A stretch of 47,675 nucleotides of DNA from contig NZ_ML123034.1 of the NCBI RefSeq assembly GCF_003846185.1, forward strand, positions 139,855 through 187,529, written 5' to 3'. The DNA is from Streptomyces sp. ADI96-02 (lineage in GTDB: Bacteria > Actinomycetota > Actinomycetes > Streptomycetales > Streptomycetaceae). How positions within the stretch are numbered: the first letter of the stretch is position 1; each line of letters opens with the position of its first letter. Shown piece after piece: positions 15,323-24,457 of the stretch. The notes beneath the pieces were generated by a model. It saw only the letters and a list, made by a program, of their open reading frames with translations, searched no databases and was not told where the DNA came from. Made by a program: the position numbers and the translations under genes.

Positions 15323-15371
15323 AGTCGGCAGTCGGCAGTCGGCAGTCGGCAGTCGGCAGTCGGCAGTCGGG
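15323..15371. repeat. Seven-fold tandem 7-bp repeat
   Basis: AGTCGGC occurs six times perfectly in tandem, with a seventh copy AGTCGGG. It lies between the ArsR operator and the 3' end of the oxygenase gene, in non-coding sequence. A 7-bp unit of this kind is prone to copy-number change by slippage. Confidence 0.9.
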
Positions 15372-15435
15372 CCCGAACGGACCTGGGCGTGGCGAAGTCA
15401 GACGTGCGCCCGGCGGCGGTGGAGTCGTCTCCGGA

Positions 15436-16401
15436 TCACTCGACGGTGATCGAGTTCAGTTTCTCGCGCAGGTACAGGTGGGAGTCGATGGGCGGATACG
15501 CCACGCGCCCCACCGGCGGGGGCAGGGACTCCACCTGCGTTCCCGGGGTGCACTCACCGAAGTACACGAGCGACATCAGTTCCTCCGACGGTGCGTCCAC
15601 GGGCGGCGGCAGGACCCGGTGCCGACCCGACCGCCAGCGGTCCCCGGTCCAACGGGCCAGCAGATCACCGACGTTGACGGTGAAGGCGTCCGGGTCGTAC
15701 GGCGCGTCCTGCCACCCTCCCTCGTCGGTGTACACCTGCAGCCCGCCCTTGCCCGCCTGCCGGTCGAGGAGCGTGAGCGTGCCGAAGTCGGTGTGCGGAC
15801 CGATCCGGAACTGGCCGGGCGCGGGCTCGCCGACGACCTCCGTCCCCGGGTACCAGTTGATGTTGAACCCATAGGTCGGATGCTCCATGTGCCGGGAGAA
15901 GAAGTCGGGCCGGAGTCCGAGGGCGTGTCCCAGCAGGGACAGCAACTCATGCTCCAGGGCCTTCATCACGGCCAGGTACCGCTCGCACGGAGCCCGAAGC
16001 TCCGGCGTCTCGGCCGGCCACACGTTGGGCGAGTACCACTCGGCGTTGACGACGGGGTCCGTGAAGGGCTCGTCCGTGGCGAAGGTCAGCGACTCCTTCA
16101 GGTCGGGCGGGGTCTCGGTGCCTTCCGCGTATCCGTTCGCCTCGGCTCCGGGACCGAGCCACCCACGCCCGCCGACCTTCACGGCGTAGGTCTGCTTCAC
16201 CTCGACAGGGAGGACGAAGAACGCTCGCGCGGCCGTCCGGACGGCCGCCCGCAGTACCGGGTCCACTCCGTGCCCGGTGACCAGGAGGAACCCCGCTGCC
16301 TGCAAGGCGCTGTCGACGGTGCGGGCGAGCGCCCTGCGCGTCTCGGTGTCCCCCTCCCGCCAGCGGCGCAGGTCCAGGGTGGGAATGCGGTTCTCACTCA
16401 C
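15436..16401 (-). CDS. 2-oxoglutarate/Fe(II)-dependent oxygenase (IPNS-like family)
   Basis: 321-aa non-haem iron oxygenase. The DIOX_N domain occupies the first third (IPTLDLRRW, AGFLLVTGHGV). The jelly roll carries the iron ligands H203-T-D205 (GPHTDFGTLTLL) and H261 (SGRHRVLPPP). The usual R-x-S that grips the 2-oxoglutarate carboxylate is L275-M-S277 here (EELMSLVYF), so co-substrate binding may be altered or use another residue. Function could be hydroxylation or oxidative ring chemistry on a small molecule. A small ORF lies 60 bases upstream on the same strand. Confidence 0.9.
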   Translation of the reverse strand: MSENRIPTLDLRRWREGDTETRRALARTVDSALQAAGFLLVTGHGVDPVLRAAVRTAARAFFVLPVEVKQTYAVKVGGRGWLGPGAEANGYAEGTETPPDLKESLTFATDEPFTDPVVNAEWYSPNVWPAETPELRAPCERYLAVMKALEHELLSLLGHALGLRPDFFSRHMEHPTYGFNINWYPGTEVVGEPAPGQFRIGPHTDFGTLTLLDRQAGKGGLQVYTDEGGWQDAPYDPDAFTVNVGDLLARWTGDRWRSGRHRVLPPPVDAPSEELMSLVYFGECTPGTQVESLPPPVGRVAYPPIDSHLYLREKLNSITVE

Positions 16402-16462
16402 CGATCTCCTCCTCCGTCGTGTTCCGTGACTCCTCCCCCGACGTGTTTCGCTCCGACGACCG

Positions 16463-16633
16463 TCACCGCACCAGGACGCGGTGCGGCTCGTCCAGGACGT
16501 CGAAGGCCGCGATCAGCCTCAGCGCCGCGGCGCACACGCCCGTGCCGCGCAGCGGGTGCGGGTGCGGTGCCGGGGCGTGTCCGCCCGCCGCACCGGCTCG
16601 GAACGCCGCAATCATCATCGCCGCATTCATCAT
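16463..16633 (-). CDS. Possible small protein upstream of the oxygenase
   Basis: 56-codon frame beginning MMNAAMMIAAFRAGAA, with GGAG seven bases before the ATG. Third positions are G or C in almost every codon, which argues for real coding use. The middle is His/Pro-rich (HAPAPHPHPLRG) and the end reads RLIAAFDVLDEPHRVLVR. It could be a small metal-binding or accessory protein of the oxygenase operon. No family recognised. Confidence 0.5.
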   Translation of the reverse strand: MMNAAMMIAAFRAGAAGGHAPAPHPHPLRGTGVCAAALRLIAAFDVLDEPHRVLVR

Positions 16634-16772
16634 CGCGCTCCGCTCCGGCGTCCGCACGGCAGACGGCACACCCGGCCGGGCCCGGTCCCCGTAGCGACCA
16701 CCTCCGCCCGGCCCGCCGTTCCCGTACGGGCTCGGTGGTCAGCCCGGTGTGCGGCCCACCGGCGGGCGCCCT

Positions 16773-16803
16773 GCCGGACGCCCCGGGGCTGCCGGCGTCC
16801 GGC
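16773..16803 (+). promoter_or_regulatory. Hairpin in the LAL gene leader
   Basis: GCCGGACGCC and GGCGTCCGGC form a perfect 10-base stem with an 11-base loop, ending 17 bases before the GTG start and just before its AGGGTGG RBS. It could act as an attenuator or mRNA-stability element, or be a terminator of upstream transcription. Confidence 0.45.
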
Positions 16804-16820
16804 CGCTTAGGGTGGTCCGC

Positions 16821-19544
16821 GTGAACCATTCGCCACCGCGCAACCGCCGTGACCTGGACGCGGCCCTCACCGAGGCCGCCGCCGGGGCCCTCACCGCGGC
16901 CGGAAGGGCGGGGCCGTCGGTGCTGGTCGTGACCGGCGGCGTGGGCACCGGCAAGAGCCGCGTGCTGCGCGACGCCTCGCCGGGGCCGGGGGTCCTGGTC
17001 CGGCGTGCCGCGGTCGGGGAGCTCGCCGATCGAGGGCCGTACGCGGTGGTGAGCCGGGTGCTGGGCATCGATCTCGGGCGTCCGGTCCCGGCCGACGCGG
17101 AGGACCGGTTGCTGGCGCGTCTCGACGAGTTGTGCGCGGCGTCGCCGACCCTGCTCACGGTCGACGACGCCCATGAGGCCGACGCGGCGTCCCTCTCGGT
17201 ACTGCACATGATGGCGTCGGCCGCCCGGGACCTGCCGCTCGTCCTGTTCATCGCCCGATGCCCGGATCCCGAGCGCGAGCACCTGACGCGGCTGCTGCGC
17301 ACTCCGGGAGTGGCCGAGTTCGTGCTGCCGCCGATGGACGAGATCGACCTCGACGCCCTGGTACGCGAGCGCACCGGCCGCTGGCCCGGCCCGCGCCTCC
17401 GCTCGGCGCTGCTCCCGCACCGGGACAACGCGCTGCGCGTCACCACGCTGATCGACGACCTGGCGCGCCTCGGGGCGCTCGGCGACGGGGACCGGGTCGA
17501 ACTGCTGCCGGGCCGCGAAACCGGCCCGGCCGGGCCTCTCGAAGGCGACCACGCCATGGGAGCCGTGCCCGGGCGTCTGGAGGGACCCGTCCGCGAGGTG
17601 GCCCGCGCCCTGGCCGTCCTGGGCCGGCCCGTCGGACCCGACGAACTCGCCGCCGTCGCCGGGCGGGAGGCCGTCGCGATCGTCGAACCCGTCCAGGAGC
17701 TCATCGACCGCGGGGTCGTGGGCTTCGATCCCGAGGGACGGATCGCCTTCACACACGACGGCTACCGCGACGCCGTCGACCGCGCCACGCCCGACCCGCT
17801 GCGCCGTGTCCTGCACGCGGCGGCGGCACGCCACGGAGCGCCCTCGGCGGAGCGCGTCCACCATGTGATCGCCTCCGGCGCGCCGCCCGAGGCCGTCCTG
17901 AGCGCCGTCGAGGACGCGGCGGACGACCTGGCCCACGCGCCTGCCGTCGAGGCGGACCTCCTGGCCCGGTCCGCCCCGGAGTCCGGCTCCTCCGCGGCGG
18001 CCGTCGAGCTGGCGGCCAGGAGGTCGCGGGCCCTGGCCCGTTCGGGGCAGATGCGCCGGGCGGAGACAGCGGCGCGCACCGCCCTGGCGATGACCGCGGA
18101 CCCGGTCCGCACGGTCGAACTGCGCCGTGTGCTGATCTTCGCGCTCACCGTCCGGGGCGAGACGGCGGCGGCACTGACCCTGGTCGACGAGGCTCTGGCC
18201 GGGGCCGTGCCGCCGCATGTGCGGGACATCCTCGTCGAGCACCGCCGACAGCTCGTCCAACTCGGCGGCCTGGAACCCCTGGCGCTGCGACCGCCCGTTC
18301 CCGATCCGCTGGAGCTGACGCTGACGGGGCTGGTCACCGAGGCGGTCCGGCTGTGCCTCACGGGTTCGCCGCACGCGGGCGCCGAACTCGCGTGGGAGGC
18401 CTCGCGCCGCCACATGTCGGCCGGCGTGGACCCGTACGAAGGTGTGTCGAGCGACATCTGGCCGCCCTTCGTCGAACTCTTCCTCGGCGGGCCCCGGGCG
18501 GCGCAGGAGGCGATGTTCGACGTACGGCGGCTGCGCGACGACCGGGCGGCCCACTGGCAGGCCGCGCCCCACCAGCTGCTGAGCGCGTCGATCGACATGA
18601 GTGCGGGACGGCTGGACGACGCGGCCGTCTCCTTCGACACCGGTCTCGAACTCGCGGAGTCCGGGGAGCTGGCCTGGACGTCGATGTCCGTCGGCGCGCG
18701 CGCACTGATCGACGTCCTGCGGGGCGACCTGGACGCCGCCGACGTACGGCTACGCGCGTGGGAGTCCGGGGACGGCCCGCTCCAGTTCGGCATTCCGCAG
18801 CCGGCCCGCGCACGGGTGGCGCTGCTGGAGGCGCGTCGGAAGTACGCGGAGGCCGCGCGGCTGGCCCGCGTCCTGTGGGCGGACGCGGCCGGGCGGAACT
18901 GCTTCCTGTGGCTGGCCACCGTCGCGCCGGAGTGGAGCAGAGTGGCACTGCGCGCCGCCGACGACGAGCTGCGGGCCGTGATCGCTCGGGACCTGGCACG
19001 GCTTCCGCGCCCGCTCAGCCCGGCGCTCGCTCCGGCGGTGCTCTTGGCCCAGGCCCTCACCGGGCCCGGCGACCGGATCGTGGGGCAGGCCCTGGAAGCC
19101 GCCGAAGCGGCCCGTCTGGCAGGCGAGGCCCTGACGGAGACGGCCGCGTGGGAGGAGGCCGCGGTGGCCGCCGCGTCGCGCGGCGACAAGGACCACGCCC
19201 GCGAGTGCGCGCGGCAGGCGCTCCAGCGGGCGGAGGAGAGCGGCGCCTCGGGTGTGGCGGGCCGGGTGACCGGGCGGTTGCGCGCGGTGGGCGTGCGGCT
19301 GGGCGGGGCGTCCGCGCGGCGGCGGCCGACCACCGGCTGGGCCGCCCTGACGCCCACGGAGGCGCGGATCGCCGAACTGATCGCCTCCGGGCTCTCCGGG
19401 CCCGACATCGCCCGCACCCTTCACGTCTCGCCCCGCACCGTGCAGACCCATGTCTCCCACGCACTGGCGAAACTCGGGCTGACCAGTCGCGTCGAACTCG
19501 CCGCCGTCGCCGCCCGCCGAGCCCAGGGCAGCCAGGACGACTGA
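16821..19544 (+). CDS. LAL-type (large ATP-binding LuxR) regulator
   Basis: 907-aa transcriptional activator. The N-terminal AAA module has Walker A GGVGTGKS and Walker B LLTVDDAH; a long helical repeat region follows, and the C-terminus carries a LuxR HTH (LTPTEARIAELIASGLSGPDIARTL, then SPRTVQTHVSHALAKLG). Such proteins often switch on antibiotic or sugar clusters. The GTG (MNHSPPRNRRD) has AGGGTGG about 6 bases upstream; a longer frame would start inside the leader hairpin. The transporter and methyltransferase genes downstream on the same strand are possible targets, but a 190-base gap separates them. Confidence 0.9.
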   Translation: MNHSPPRNRRDLDAALTEAAAGALTAAGRAGPSVLVVTGGVGTGKSRVLRDASPGPGVLVRRAAVGELADRGPYAVVSRVLGIDLGRPVPADAEDRLLARLDELCAASPTLLTVDDAHEADAASLSVLHMMASAARDLPLVLFIARCPDPEREHLTRLLRTPGVAEFVLPPMDEIDLDALVRERTGRWPGPRLRSALLPHRDNALRVTTLIDDLARLGALGDGDRVELLPGRETGPAGPLEGDHAMGAVPGRLEGPVREVARALAVLGRPVGPDELAAVAGREAVAIVEPVQELIDRGVVGFDPEGRIAFTHDGYRDAVDRATPDPLRRVLHAAAARHGAPSAERVHHVIASGAPPEAVLSAVEDAADDLAHAPAVEADLLARSAPESGSSAAAVELAARRSRALARSGQMRRAETAARTALAMTADPVRTVELRRVLIFALTVRGETAAALTLVDEALAGAVPPHVRDILVEHRRQLVQLGGLEPLALRPPVPDPLELTLTGLVTEAVRLCLTGSPHAGAELAWEASRRHMSAGVDPYEGVSSDIWPPFVELFLGGPRAAQEAMFDVRRLRDDRAAHWQAAPHQLLSASIDMSAGRLDDAAVSFDTGLELAESGELAWTSMSVGARALIDVLRGDLDAADVRLRAWESGDGPLQFGIPQPARARVALLEARRKYAEAARLARVLWADAAGRNCFLWLATVAPEWSRVALRAADDELRAVIARDLARLPRPLSPALAPAVLLAQALTGPGDRIVGQALEAAEAARLAGEALTETAAWEEAAVAAASRGDKDHARECARQALQRAEESGASGVAGRVTGRLRAVGVRLGGASARRRPTTGWAALTPTEARIAELIASGLSGPDIARTLHVSPRTVQTHVSHALAKLGLTSRVELAAVAARRAQGSQDD

Positions 19545-19733
19545 GGACGAGCGCGTACCGCCGAGCGCTCCTCCTCCCCGTCGCCGCTGATCGGTGGGCC
19601 GGCGGGCTGCCGGCCTGTGACGCTCCGCGCACGGGGCACTGTCACGAAACCCTCTGTCATGCGACGGATGTGTGCGCGCGGGAAGCTTCGGATGCTGGTG
19701 GTGTTCCTCAAGACGACAACGCCGGAGACCTCG

Positions 19734-20324
19734 ATGAGATCCACCAATCTGCTGCTCGGCCTGGTGCCCTGGGTCCTGTTCTCGATGATCGCCGAACGTC
19801 TGGGGGCGGACGCCGTGGGGTACGCGGCCCTGGCCGCCTGCCTCGGCTCCCTGGTGCTGGCCGTGCGCGGTCTGCGGGCGGACGGGCTGAAGGTCGTCGA
19901 CGCCGCGGGCGTCGTGACGTTCGGCGTCCTCGCGGTGGCCGGCTTCGCCGCGGGCCACCACGTGCGCGAGCTGCTGGTGGACTACGCGCGCGGCGGCGCG
20001 GCGCTCGTCCTCGCGGCGGTCATGCTCGTCTCCGTCCTCACCGTGCCGTTCACCGAGCAGTACGCCCGTGCCGGGATCGACCGCAGGTACTGGGAGAGCC
20101 CCGTCTTCCGGAGCCTGAACCGGCGGCTCTCGCTGATGTGGGCCGGAATCATCTCCGTGATGGCCCTCTGCCATCTGATCGCGGGCGCGCTCTCGGCGTC
20201 GGGCGGCGGGTTCTCCAGCAACATCCTGCTCAACTGGGCCGTCCCCGTACTGCTGGTCGTGTACGGCGTCAAACACACCGACCGCGTCGCCGAGGGCGCC
20301 CGGCCCACCGGTTCCGCGTCATGA
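19734..20324 (+). CDS. Six-helix membrane protein of unknown function
   Basis: 196-aa integral membrane protein. Six hydrophobic stretches are visible, including LLLGLVPWVLFSMIAE, AALAACLGSLVLAV, GVVTFGVLAVAGFAAG, LVLAAVMLVSVLTV, WAGIISVMALCHLIAGAL and LNWAVPVLLVVYG. The loop after helix four (FTEQYARAGIDRRYWESPVF) is conserved-looking and charged. GGAGAC precedes the ATG. Its stop overlaps the ATG of the DHA2 transporter gene (ATGA), so the two are coupled and the protein may assist the pump. Two direct CTGTCA copies at 19639 and 19654 precede it. Confidence 0.75.
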   Translation: MRSTNLLLGLVPWVLFSMIAERLGADAVGYAALAACLGSLVLAVRGLRADGLKVVDAAGVVTFGVLAVAGFAAGHHVRELLVDYARGGAALVLAAVMLVSVLTVPFTEQYARAGIDRRYWESPVFRSLNRRLSLMWAGIISVMALCHLIAGALSASGGGFSSNILLNWAVPVLLVVYGVKHTDRVAEGARPTGSAS

Positions 20325-21760
20325 GCGACCTCACCGCAGCGGCCCCCGCCGACGCCCGCGCCTCACGCTCCGGGTGGACGACGCTGATCGCGATGACCGC
20401 CGGGCTGTCGATGATCATGCTCGACCAGACCATCGTCACCGTGGCGCTGCCCACCATGGCCCGGGACCTCCCGCTCTCCTCCGGCGGCCAGCAGTGGGTC
20501 GTCAACGCCTACGTCCTCGCGATGGCCGCGGCCGTGGCGCTCGGCGGCCGACTGGGCGCGAAGCTCGGACCGGTCACCACCTTCCGCATCGGTGTCCTGG
20601 TCTTCCTCACGGCCTCGGCCCTGTGCGGATTCGCACCCTCCGGAGCGCTCGGGGAGAGCTGGCTCATCGCGGCTCGCGCGCTCCAGGGAGCGGGAGCCGC
20701 GCTGATGATGCCGGTGAGCGCCGCCATCGTGATGGCCGCGTTCCCGCCCTCCGTACGGGGGCGGGCCATGGGCGCGTACGTGGGCATCAGCCAGGTGTCC
20801 CTGGCCCTCGGGCCCCTCCTCGGCGGCACGCTGACCGAGTGGGCCACCTGGCGGGCGATCTTCTGGATCAACGTTCCGGTGGGCGTGGCCGCCCTGCTCC
20901 TGGTGCGGCACGCTCGTCCGGCCGACCCGGCCCAGCCCTCGCTGACCGTACGGCCGTGGCACGTGGTGCTGCTCGTCTCGGGAATCTCCACGACCGTCTA
21001 CGCGCTTCAGCAGTCCGCCGCGTGGACGTGGACCTCGCCGTACACACTGCTGACCCTCGCCGCCGGTCTGCTGCTGACCGCGGTCTTCGTCGTCAGTCAG
21101 CTCCGCGCGCCGGACCCGCTGGTGCAGGTGCGGCTGCTGCGGCACCGGGCCTTCGTCGGGAACATCGTGGTCCTGCTGGCGACCCAGTTCGGGCTCCTGC
21201 CGATCGTGCTGTTCGCCTCGCTCTACGCCCAGAACCTCCTGCGCTACAGCCCCGTCCACGCGGGGCTCGCGTCGCTGGCGCTCATCCTGCCCCTGATGGC
21301 GGGGGCGCAGATCGCCGGCCGCTGGTACGACCGCTCGGGCGTGCGGCCACCGCTGCTCACCGGCCTCGCGCTCGCGACCGTCGGCACGATCGTCTGGGCG
21401 GCCTGGCTGCCGGACATCGCCTACCTGTCCAAGGTTCCGGGCATGGCCCTGGTCGGGCTCGGACTGGGTCTGATCTTCTCCCCGGTCAACACGGACGCGC
21501 TCAACCGCGTCCCGGCCGCGGACCGCACGCAGGCGTCGGGCATCGTGCAGAGCGTCCGCCAGCTCGGCGGCACGCTGGGGGTCGCGGTGGTCGGGGCGGT
21601 CATCCTGGCCCACGAGCACGCGGTGGGCCCGGCGCTGCGGGCCCAGGACACCGCGGAGGCCATGGTCTACGGATTCGGCGTCGCGGCGGGCGTCTTCGCC
21701 GTCGGGCTGGTCTGCGCCTGGTTCCTGCTTCCCGGAGGACGTCCGGCGGTGCGGGACTGA
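20321..21760 (+). CDS. DHA2 (EmrB/QacA-type) MFS efflux transporter
   Basis: 479-aa 14-helix drug:proton antiporter. Signatures are LDQTIVTVALPTMA in helix 1, LGGRLGAKLGP in the 2-3 loop, GPLLGGTLTEWATWRAIFWINVPVG (motif C region) and QSVRQLGGTLGVAVVG late. The ATG overlaps the stop of the upstream membrane protein by four bases. The reading frame is open far upstream, but that part is out-of-frame LAL sequence. Second pump of this class in the window, and only distantly similar to the one at 9172-10593. Confidence 0.93.
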   Translation: MSDLTAAAPADARASRSGWTTLIAMTAGLSMIMLDQTIVTVALPTMARDLPLSSGGQQWVVNAYVLAMAAAVALGGRLGAKLGPVTTFRIGVLVFLTASALCGFAPSGALGESWLIAARALQGAGAALMMPVSAAIVMAAFPPSVRGRAMGAYVGISQVSLALGPLLGGTLTEWATWRAIFWINVPVGVAALLLVRHARPADPAQPSLTVRPWHVVLLVSGISTTVYALQQSAAWTWTSPYTLLTLAAGLLLTAVFVVSQLRAPDPLVQVRLLRHRAFVGNIVVLLATQFGLLPIVLFASLYAQNLLRYSPVHAGLASLALILPLMAGAQIAGRWYDRSGVRPPLLTGLALATVGTIVWAAWLPDIAYLSKVPGMALVGLGLGLIFSPVNTDALNRVPAADRTQASGIVQSVRQLGGTLGVAVVGAVILAHEHAVGPALRAQDTAEAMVYGFGVAAGVFAVGLVCAWFLLPGGRPAVRD

Positions 21761-21919
21761 GCGGTGCGGGACGGAAAGGACGGTGGGCCGGGCCGTGCGG
21801 GGTGCGACGGCCCGGCCCGCCGCCGCTCCCGTGCTCCTGCCGGGAGACCGCCGGTCCCGGGCGGCGGGACGCGCGGGGCGGCGCGACAATGGGGACGACG
21901 AGATCGGCGGTGGTGGACC

Positions 21920-22831
21920 GTGGACCCTGACGAACGAGTCTCCCCGACAACTCCGGCGGCGGAACCGGTGGGCCCCGGACAGGAGCCCGGCCGCTACGGC
22001 GCCCGGGTCTTCCCGCCCGGGGCGCGCGGCGAGGACGAGCGCATCGACCTCGGAGCCCTCGCCTACGACGACGTGACGATGGCGCGGCTGGAACGGCTCG
22101 GTGCGGGACCGGGCACGCACTGCCTGGAGGTGGGCGCCGGGACGGGCACGGTGGCGCGGCGCCTGATCGGGGAGCTCGGGGTGGCGAGCGTCCTGGCGGT
22201 CGACCGGGACGTACGGTTCGTCGAGGCGCGTGCGATGCCGGGGCTGTCCGCACTCCGGGCCGACATCACGGCGGACGACTTCCGTCCCGGCTCCTTCGAC
22301 CTGGTGCACGCGCGCTTCGTCCTGATGCACCTGCCGGAACGCGAGCGGCTCGTGGGACGGCTCGCCGCGCTGCTGCGGCCGGGCGGTGTGCTGGTGCTCG
22401 GCGACGCGGCCGACCTGACCTCGCACAGCGCGCCCGTCACGCCGTTCACGACGGTGATGCGCGCGATGTGGCAGGGCCTGAGGACCAGTATCGGCACCGA
22501 CGTCTCGTGGGTGGCGGAGTATCCCGACCTCCTGCGCACCGCCGGTCTCACCTCGGTCGCGGCCGAGGTCCACGTCCCGCCGCTGGAGCCCGGCAGCGCC
22601 ATCAGCCGCTTCTGGGCGGACACCTGGAACCGGTCCCGGGCGGCGATGCTCGCCACGGGGCTGGTCGACGACGCGGCGATCGACGCGGGCATCCGCTACC
22701 TGGACGCGGCCGACTGCGCCGCTCTGTCCCCTGGGCTCATCACCGCCTGGGGACGCCGGCCCGGGGGCGGCGGGCCGGCGGGGGGCGGAACGGAGGCGAG
22801 CGGAACGGGGGCAGCCGCCCCGCATCCGTGA
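21920..22831 (+). CDS. SAM-dependent methyltransferase
   Basis: 303-aa class I methyltransferase. Motif I is CLEVGAGTGTVARRL, followed by VLAVDRDVRFVEA, LRADITADDF, FDLVHARFVLMHLPERERL and LLRPGGVLVLGDAAD, the layout of ubiE/small-molecule methyltransferases. The GTG start (MDPDERVSP) is preferred because the open frame upstream is Arg/Gly-rich non-coding-looking sequence; GGTGG precedes it. It follows the transporter by about 160 bases. The acceptor is unknown; the last 30 residues are Gly-rich and probably disordered. Confidence 0.87.
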   Translation: MDPDERVSPTTPAAEPVGPGQEPGRYGARVFPPGARGEDERIDLGALAYDDVTMARLERLGAGPGTHCLEVGAGTGTVARRLIGELGVASVLAVDRDVRFVEARAMPGLSALRADITADDFRPGSFDLVHARFVLMHLPERERLVGRLAALLRPGGVLVLGDAADLTSHSAPVTPFTTVMRAMWQGLRTSIGTDVSWVAEYPDLLRTAGLTSVAAEVHVPPLEPGSAISRFWADTWNRSRAAMLATGLVDDAAIDAGIRYLDAADCAALSPGLITAWGRRPGGGGPAGGGTEASGTGAAAPHP

Positions 22832-22898
22832 GGCTCGCCGGGCCGACCGCCCCGCGTCGTCGGGCGAACGAACCGCAGGTCGGCGGCGGCCCCGGCCG

Positions 22899-24380
22899 AT
22901 GTCAGTGGCGCGTGGTTCGATGAGGGGCATGCTCACGAACGCGCCCGTCTTCGCGCTCCCCACCCCCGCCGCCCTGTTGGACCGCTGCCGAGTCCTGGCG
23001 GCGGTCAGCGCCCTCCTGGACGGCCACCGAGCGCCCCACGGGGCGGTCTACACGATCGGTCTGCCGCGGCGGGGCGCTGCCCGACGCGGCGCCGCCGGGC
23101 CGGTCTTCTCCCTGAGGAGGGGAGGCAGCCGCCTCGACGTCCTCTTCCGCGCCGAGGGCGTCCTGCTGTGGGGACGGGCGGGCCACGGGCCGGGCAGGCA
23201 TCCTCGCGCCGCGCTCGACGGAGTCCCGGAGGCTCTTCGCCCCCTGCTGCCCGAACAGCCCGTCGACGTCGTGGCGTGGTGCGGTCCGGACGACGCCGCC
23301 TGGCGCATACCGAGGGGCGCGGGATCCGGTTCGGCGTCGGGGGCGGGCCTGCTGGACGACCTGGTGGCCGTCCGCCCGCAGCCGCTGAAGTGGACCGGCC
23401 GTCAGAGTCGGCCGGAGGCCGTGTGGGACCTGATGGAGTCCCTGACCGCAGCACCGGCGTGGGAGGGCGACGCGCGCAAGGACGGGCCGCCCGGTGCGCG
23501 CGCCGACGTCGGCGAAGAGCTGCTGCGTTGCCGCGACCGGTCCGGAAGGATCACGACCGCCGTCTTCCGGCGTCGGGCCGGCGTCAGCCGCTCCCACTGC
23601 ATGGACCTGCGCGTCGGAGTGGACGACGACATGGTGGTGATCGGCGGCGGCGCGGTCGGTGAGGTCGAGCCGTACGGGGCGCTTCTGACGGCTTCGTTCC
23701 CGTCCGACGACGGCAGGGCGTGGGTGGTCGCGTCGAAGGACCACGCGGTGCCCCAGCCGCACCGGGTGACGGGTTACGCGATCGGCCTGAAGATCGAGGG
23801 AGTCAGCAGGAGGAGACTGGCCGAGGAGCTTCTCCTCGTTCACCGGGTGCGCAGCGAGCAGGCCCCGCATCCGGCGGTGTCCGCGGCGGCCCCGGAAGGA
23901 TTCACGCTCATCGGCGGGGGAATCCGCGCCAACTGGCACGACGGAACGGCGTCGCCCGGCCCCGGCAGCCTGGCGACCGCCTCGTTCCCCCGGGCCGGTG
24001 AGGCGTGGACGGCGCGGGCCAAGGACCACCTGCACAGCCACCCCTGCACGGTCGACGCCTATGCCGTCTGCCTGAAGTCGGCGTTCAGGATCGACGGGCG
24101 CGACGTCAGCGTGGACCGGCACATACGGTTCGCGGAGAGCTCGGGCGAGACGCCCGCTCCCCGCGTCTCGACGGCCCTGGGGGACACGGGGCACGCGCTG
24201 ACCGGGATCGGCGCGGAGGTGCGTCAGCGTGATCCGGGCTCTCTTCTGTGGCAGCTCGCCCCCGTGGCCGAGAACGGCACGGTGGCCGGAGTCTCGGCGG
24301 GCGGCAAGCAGCACGAGGCGTGGGCGCCGTCGAGCATCGCGGCCTGGACGCTGGGGATACGGCTCGACGAACGCGGCTGA
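22899..24380 (+). CDS. Unknown protein with a thrice-repeated beta-rich domain
   Basis: 493 aa from the first ATG; alternative starts at 22920 and 22929 have no better RBS. Residues 1-200 form a domain I do not recognise (TPAALLDRCRVLAAVSALLDGHR onward). Three related segments follow at about 244-299, 333-395 and 429-489. Their shared plan is (V/T)xIGGG at the start, then LLTASFP or LATASFP, AWxxxxKDH, and YA(I/V)(G/C)L(K) at the end. The third copy is degenerate (ALTGIGAEV, WTLGIRL). No signal peptide or membrane helix is apparent. The repeats may be binding modules; function unknown. Confidence 0.7.
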   Translation: MSVARGSMRGMLTNAPVFALPTPAALLDRCRVLAAVSALLDGHRAPHGAVYTIGLPRRGAARRGAAGPVFSLRRGGSRLDVLFRAEGVLLWGRAGHGPGRHPRAALDGVPEALRPLLPEQPVDVVAWCGPDDAAWRIPRGAGSGSASGAGLLDDLVAVRPQPLKWTGRQSRPEAVWDLMESLTAAPAWEGDARKDGPPGARADVGEELLRCRDRSGRITTAVFRRRAGVSRSHCMDLRVGVDDDMVVIGGGAVGEVEPYGALLTASFPSDDGRAWVVASKDHAVPQPHRVTGYAIGLKIEGVSRRRLAEELLLVHRVRSEQAPHPAVSAAAPEGFTLIGGGIRANWHDGTASPGPGSLATASFPRAGEAWTARAKDHLHSHPCTVDAYAVCLKSAFRIDGRDVSVDRHIRFAESSGETPAPRVSTALGDTGHALTGIGAEVRQRDPGSLLWQLAPVAENGTVAGVSAGGKQHEAWAPSSIAAWTLGIRLDERG

Positions 24381-24411
24381 CAGGTGCCCGCGGGCATGGT
24401 CTCCGGCGAGT

Positions 24412-24432
24412 GGTGGCCCCGGAGCGGCCACC
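24412..24432. terminator. Hairpin between convergent genes
   Basis: GGTGGCC and GGCCACC form a perfect 7-base stem with a 7-base loop between the repeat-protein gene and the convergent ohrR gene. Confidence 0.5.
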
Positions 24433-24457
24433 GCGGCGGGAGGCCGGTGGGCCGGCG

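Noticed and set aside
15323..15371. CRISPR-like array
   Set aside because: Contiguous 7-bp units without spacers; a simple tandem repeat.
17258..20320. 1000-residue extension of the second DHA2 pump
   Set aside because: Out-of-frame reading of the LAL gene; the pump has a clear ATG coupled to the membrane-protein stop.
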